From Candidatus Omnitrophota bacterium (GTDB taxonomy: Bacteria > Omnitrophota > Gorgyraeia > 2-01-FULL-45-10): a stretch of DNA of 6,839 nt. The DNA is taken from the NCBI GenBank assembly GCA_026387165.1, contig JAPLMG010000223.1, positions 1-6,839 on the forward strand, given 5' to 3'. This document shows, piece by piece, positions 4,790 to 6,839 of the stretch. A model generated the notes under the pieces. That model did not search any database. It saw nothing but the letters and a program-made list of their open reading frames with translations, and was not told the origin of the DNA. The translations under genes were made by a program, and so were the position numbers. Position 1 is the first letter of the stretch. Each line of letters begins with the position of its first letter.

Positions 4790-6313
4790 GGTTCGACTCC
4801 GCAGTTCGACAGGCTCACTGCCCCTCGAATGGATTCGGCAATGCTCACCATTCGTCCCGAACCTGTCGAGGGACGAACTGTCCCGAGCGAAGTCGAGGGG
4901 CTCACCATGTCCCGAGCAAGTGAAACGCGCCGAGGGACATCTTAATATTTCGCTTATCTTTTCTAAATTCCTTTTTGTCGCGCCGCGGTTCCGGGCGATC
5001 GCCCTCTTTGCGTTGTCACCGAGCTCAGATCTCTTCAGGGGATCCTTAAGAAGCATCTTTAAATTCTTGACCAACTCTTCCTTACCGGCAACCTGCAGGG
5101 CAGCGCCTTCCTTCAATAAAACTTTCGTTATGTATCTAAAATTGAACATATGGGGCCCGAAAAGTATGGCTCTTCCCAGGACGGCCGGCTCTATGGGGTT
5201 CTGCCCTCCGTGTTTAACGAGGCTTCCGCCTATGAAGACCAGCGTTGCGGCTGAATACGTTTCATTGAGACGCCCTATTGTGTCGAGGATGAGGACGGGC
5301 GCTGTTGCCGGGATGTCATTGCGAGCAAAGATATCTTCCGTCATTGCAAGCCCCGAAGGGGCGAAGCAATCCCGTTTTTGAGATTGCTTCGTCGCCTTCG
5401 GCTCCTCGCAATGACGCTCAGGCAACGAACAAATCCTGGAAATTCTTATGGGTTCGAATCCGTATTTTTTTATAACACTTTCGATCTCCTCAACGCGCTC
5501 GATGTGGCGCGGAGCTATCAACAATTTAAGCTTCGGGAACTCAAGGATAAGCCCTTTGAATGCTTCGACGACCGCCTCTTCCTCGCCCTCGTGAGTGCTG
5601 CCCGCTACAAGGAGCGCCTCTTCCTCGTTCAGGCCTAAAGATCGGCGTACAACATCCGGGGCCCTGCCATTGGCCGGAGATCCTAAGTCGAATTTCATAT
5701 TTCCCGTGACCTTCACTCTGTCGGGAGGCGCCCCTAATTCAATCACTCTTTCGGCATCGATGGTATCCTGCATGCAGAATGCGCATATTTCGGAGAGCAC
5801 ATTCTTCAAAAAAGGCTTAACTAATCTGTACTTCCCTATTGAGCTGTCCGATATCCTGCCGTTTATCATCACCGAAGGGACGGAATTTAGCGAAAGCTCG
5901 CTAAGAAGATTGGGCCAGATCTCCGTCTCTACCATTATGTATATCCCGGGTTTGATATATTTTACGGCTCTTCTCACCGTAAAACCGAAATCGAGCGGAA
6001 AATATATTATCACGGCATCTTTTGAAAAGAGTTTTTTTGCGAGGTCGTTACCGGCTTTTGTTATGGTAGATACTACCAGCTCGTGTCCCGGTAACCTCTC
6101 CTTTAAGAGAGGAATAAGGCTTTTGCATACGGCCACCTCGCCCACACTCACGGCCTGTATCCATATACGGTCTCTTCCGGAGAGAAGCACCTTCTCTTTG
6201 GCCAAGGCATACCTGCCGAACCTTTCGGGAAATTCCCTGTGCAGCTTCCCTTTAAATACCAGGAGAGGCAGATAGATAATGGAAAATATGAAAAAACCTA
6301 TGTCGTACAGCAT
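3752..6313 (-). CDS. waaA: Fused WaaA (Kdo transferase) - LpxK (tetraacyldisaccharide 4'-kinase) reading frame with two repeat-derived inserts
   Basis: One uninterrupted frame of 853 codons. Residues 1-20 form a membrane anchor. Residues about 30-457 are a GT30 Kdo transferase: SVGE with the expected catalytic Glu59, ETEIWPN at 129-135, GSTHEGEEE at 238-246 and GGSLVKHGGQNPIEP at 362-376. WaaA transfers Kdo from CMP-Kdo to lipid IVA. The family's usual His in WxHxxSxGE is Gln53 here. Residues 300-333 are encoded by a palindromic repeat; without them this half is about 423 residues, near the E. coli WaaA length. Residues about 458-508 are encoded by a second repeat and belong to neither enzyme. 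Residues 509-853 are LpxK. The start overlaps lspA by 16 nt with no strong Shine-Dalgarno, so coupled initiation is likely. I see no stop or frameshift. Whether the cell makes a fusion, two proteins, or both is open. Confidence 0.93.
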   Translation of the reverse strand: MLYDIGFFIFSIIYLPLLVFKGKLHREFPERFGRYALAKEKVLLSGRDRIWIQAVSVGEVAVCKSLIPLLKERLPGHELVVSTITKAGNDLAKKLFSKDAVIIYFPLDFGFTVRRAVKYIKPGIYIMVETEIWPNLLSELSLNSVPSVMINGRISDSSIGKYRLVKPFLKNVLSEICAFCMQDTIDAERVIELGAPPDRVKVTGNMKFDLGSPANGRAPDVVRRSLGLNEEEALLVAGSTHEGEEEAVVEAFKGLILEFPKLKLLIAPRHIERVEEIESVIKKYGFEPIRISRICSLPERHCEEPKATKQSQKRDCFAPSGLAMTEDIFARNDIPATAPVLILDTIGRLNETYSAATLVFIGGSLVKHGGQNPIEPAVLGRAILFGPHMFNFRYITKVLLKEGAALQVAGKEELVKNLKMLLKDPLKRSELGDNAKRAIARNRGATKRNLEKISEILRCPSARFTCSGHGEPLDFARDSSSLDRFGTNGEHCRIHSRGSEPVELRSRTMTDFIYSLMTDKKRGAAFLPFKLILYLASLIYGLAILVRGILYKLHIFNTRKAPLVVISVGNVTLGGTGKTPFTILLAKILEEDLKKNVCVLIRGYGWDEQEMLKRNLADVPILVGPDRNRTSNKAVKLYGSDTAILDDGFQHWELLRDLNIVLIDSRNPFGNGHLFPRGVLRESKRSLERADVIVLTKNNGIAAGMNSIRKEVSAISKSAMILEAVHVPKHLYEGRARSVHDLSTVRAKRVILLSSIGDPLYFEETVRSLGADVIEHIKFPDHHDYRKKDIERVTARCDERHFDLIITTEKDIVKLNRLGLFIGSYKVLTLAVEMQILLGKENLIDRLHSLYTH
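3781..3796 (-). promoter_or_regulatory. Ribosome binding site fixing the TTG start of the acyltransferase-ELM1 gene
   Basis: AAGGAG at 3796-3791 (minus strand) is followed by a 7-nt spacer and TTG at 3783-3781. The site lies inside the last codons of lpxK, so it can serve re-initiation after the lpxK stop at 3752-3754. No ATG near this position is in frame. Confidence 0.75.
4787..4800 (-). promoter_or_regulatory. Internal Shine-Dalgarno and ATG for lpxK within the fused frame
   Basis: On the minus strand GGAG (4800-4797) is followed by a 7-nt spacer and ATG (4789-4787), which begins the recognisable LpxK N-terminus. The next in-frame ATG, at 4765, has no comparable site before it. Function as an internal start is inferred from spacing only. 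Confidence 0.6.
4802..4940. repeat. Hairpin-rich dispersed-repeat-like element at the waaA/lpxK junction
   Basis: This stretch is a chain of inverted repeats: TTCGTCCC 4851-4858 with GGGACGAA 4870-4877; ATGTCCC 4907-4913 with GGGACAT 4934-4940; CAGTTCG 4802-4808 with CGAACTG 4874-4880; CGACAGG 4807-4813 with CCTGTCG 4862-4868; CCCCTCGA 4821-4828 with TCGAGGGG 4893-4900. GCTCACCAT occurs twice in direct orientation (4843-4851 and 4900-4908). The encoded residues (about 458-507 of the fused protein) have no counterpart in WaaA or LpxK. It resembles repeats that I recall being scattered through many bacterial genomes, whose translations include EPVE-type and PLDFARD-type peptides. Here only one composite copy is present. 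Boundaries are approximate. Confidence 0.75.
5315..5416. repeat. Palindromic repeat inserted in frame within waaA (copy 3 of the GAGATTGCTTCG family)
   Basis: The core is a long palindrome: GTCATTGC 5340-5347 pairs with GCAATGAC 5408-5415, and inside it GAAGCAATC pairs with GATTGCTTC. Each arm carries its own small hairpin (CCCCGAAGGGG on one side, a GCCTTCGGC-type hairpin on the other). A further partial arm, GTCATTGCGAGC, lies at 5315-5326. The whole stretch is 102 bp, exactly 34 codons, and encodes residues 300-333 of the fused protein (RHCEEPKATKQSQ and onward). It falls between the GFEPIRIS strand and LILDTIGRL, where E. coli WaaA has only a short variable loop. The right arm matches two non-coding copies in this window. 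The insertion site edges are inferred from frame and length. Confidence 0.85.
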
Positions 6314-6750
6314 CTTTTATCTACCATCAGTCTTATGGCTAAAATAAAGGCGCCTATGGTAATAGACGCGTCCGCGATATTAAATACCGGCCAGATCCGG
6401 AAATCCAAAAAATCTATTACATAACCGAACAGAGCCCTGTCTATGAGGTTACCCGCCGCGCCGCCGAGAATGAGGCCCAGGGCGGTCAGTATCAGGATGT
6501 CCCTGCATCCGCCGCGAATGACGTAAAAGCATATGAAGACTATTACGAGGGCCGTCGATACCACGAAGAAGACGCTGCGGCCCTTGAAAAGTCCGAAAGC
6601 CGCCCCGCTGTTAAGGACCAATGTGATATGAAACAGCCCGGGGATTACCCTGACCGACTCACCCAGAGAAAGATTTCTGAATAAAATATACTTTGTCAGC
6701 CTGTCAACTATCACAACGAACGAAGATACCGATAGTACCTTAAATATCAT
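6298..6750 (-). CDS. lspA: Lipoprotein signal peptidase (signal peptidase II)
   Basis: This inner-membrane aspartyl peptidase cleaves the signal peptide of diacylglyceryl-modified prolipoproteins. With the ATG at 6750 the protein has 150 residues, close to the family norm. Visible motifs are DRLTK near residues 16-20, NSGAAFG at 47-53, GNLIDR at 100-105 and FNIADASI at 123-130. The two catalytic aspartates should be D104 and D127. Four hydrophobic stretches fit the usual four-helix topology, with the motifs lying between them. A GTG at 6774 would add eight residues, but it lies inside the upstream zinc-finger gene and has no clear Shine-Dalgarno. The ATG at 6750 makes a 4-nt ATGA overlap with the upstream stop, which suggests translational coupling. 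The 3' end overlaps the waaA start by 16 nt. Confidence 0.95.
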   Translation of the reverse strand: MIFKVLSVSSFVVIVDRLTKYILFRNLSLGESVRVIPGLFHITLVLNSGAAFGLFKGRSVFFVVSTALVIVFICFYVIRGGCRDILILTALGLILGGAAGNLIDRALFGYVIDFLDFRIWPVFNIADASITIGAFILAIRLMVDKRCCTT

Positions 6751-6839
6751 TTGTTTTCGGTCTTGGATTGACACGCTATACAGAGTTCCGTATGCGGCAG
6801 CGCATCAAGACGCTTCTTGGGTATCTGTTTTCCGCACTC
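6747..6839 (-). CDS. DksA/TraR-family zinc-finger protein, C-terminal 30 residues (5' end outside window)
   Basis: Only the C-terminus is visible; the frame enters from the right edge and stops at TGA 6747-6749. The residues start ECGKQIPKKRLDALP and continue to LCIAC. This is the second half of the C4 zinc finger of DksA/TraR proteins: the first Cys seen is the second member of the CxxC pair before GxxIPxxRLxALP, and LCIAC supplies the closing pair. Members bind the RNA polymerase secondary channel (DksA) or are shorter regulators of unknown target. With the N-terminus missing, I cannot say whether the acidic coiled-coil tip of true DksA is present. The stop codon overlaps the preferred lspA start as ATGA, so the gene is likely the upstream partner in the same transcript. 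Confidence 0.85.
   Translation of the reverse strand, partial: ECGKQIPKKRLDALPHTELCIACQSKTENK

Noticed and set aside
4788..5381. Plus-strand ORF of 197 codons spanning both repeats
   Set aside because: It is antisense to the waaA-lpxK frame. Its residues are the reverse reading of the repeats and of conserved enzyme codons, and it has no domain or ribosome binding site.
5595..6275. Plus-strand ORF of 226 codons
   Set aside because: It lies wholly opposite the conserved WaaA N-terminal domain and shows no recognisable motif, so it is a shadow frame.
6751..6774. GTG start of lspA at 6774
   Set aside because: It has no Shine-Dalgarno and sits inside the zinc-finger gene. ATG 6750 gives the usual N-terminus and an ATGA coupling junction.
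1..6839. CRISPR array, tRNA, rRNA or phage genes
   Set aside because: No regularly spaced direct repeats, no cloverleaf with a CCA-type acceptor that I can recognise, no rRNA motifs and no phage structural or integrase proteins in any frame.

Overview
The window is a compact stretch of Gram-negative bacterial DNA in which every convincing gene is on the minus strand, so the biological reading order runs from the right edge to the left. It holds the 3' end of a DksA/TraR-type zinc-finger gene, lspA (signal peptidase II), a waaA-lpxK fused reading frame (Kdo transferase plus lipid A 4'-kinase), a lipid A acyltransferase fused to an ELM1-like domain, and, after a 418-bp intergenic stretch, a secreted serpin. 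Kdo-lipid A enzymes plus LspA mean a diderm with an LPS-type outer membrane. The gene style, the domain fusion and the repeat families remind me of candidate-phylum genomes such as Omnitrophota, but this placement is an impression and not proven by the sequence.

Right to left: the DksA/TraR tail (6747-6839) overlaps lspA by an ATGA junction. lspA overlaps the waaA-lpxK frame by 16 nt, and that frame overlaps the acyltransferase gene by 32 nt. The four genes therefore look like one translationally coupled envelope-biogenesis operon. WaaA adds Kdo to lipid IVA, LpxK makes lipid IVA by phosphorylating the disaccharide, and the LpxL-type acyltransferase finishes the acylation. All act at the inner membrane, as does LspA.

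The most unusual feature is what repeats have done to this operon. A palindromic repeat (5315-5416, 34 codons) sits in frame inside waaA in a loop of the C-terminal GT-B domain. A second, unrelated, hairpin-rich repeat (4802-4940) occupies the waaA/lpxK junction, and the frame reads straight through it, joining the two enzymes into an 853-residue ORF. lpxK nevertheless keeps its own Shine-Dalgarno and ATG (4789). Two more copies of the first repeat lie in non-coding DNA (105-147 and 1766-1800), with different loop sequences that still base-pair.

The 1419-1836 intergenic region contains no gene. It holds a 15-bp palindrome, a truncated copy of the repeat, a MITE-like 188-bp element with long imperfect inverted ends, and a perfect 12-bp-stem hairpin whose loop region carries two direct repeats one helical turn apart. 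The serpin follows, with a strong ribosome binding site, a signal peptide and an intact inhibitory-type hinge. The leftmost 179 bp are non-coding and hold small palindromes plus one repeat copy.
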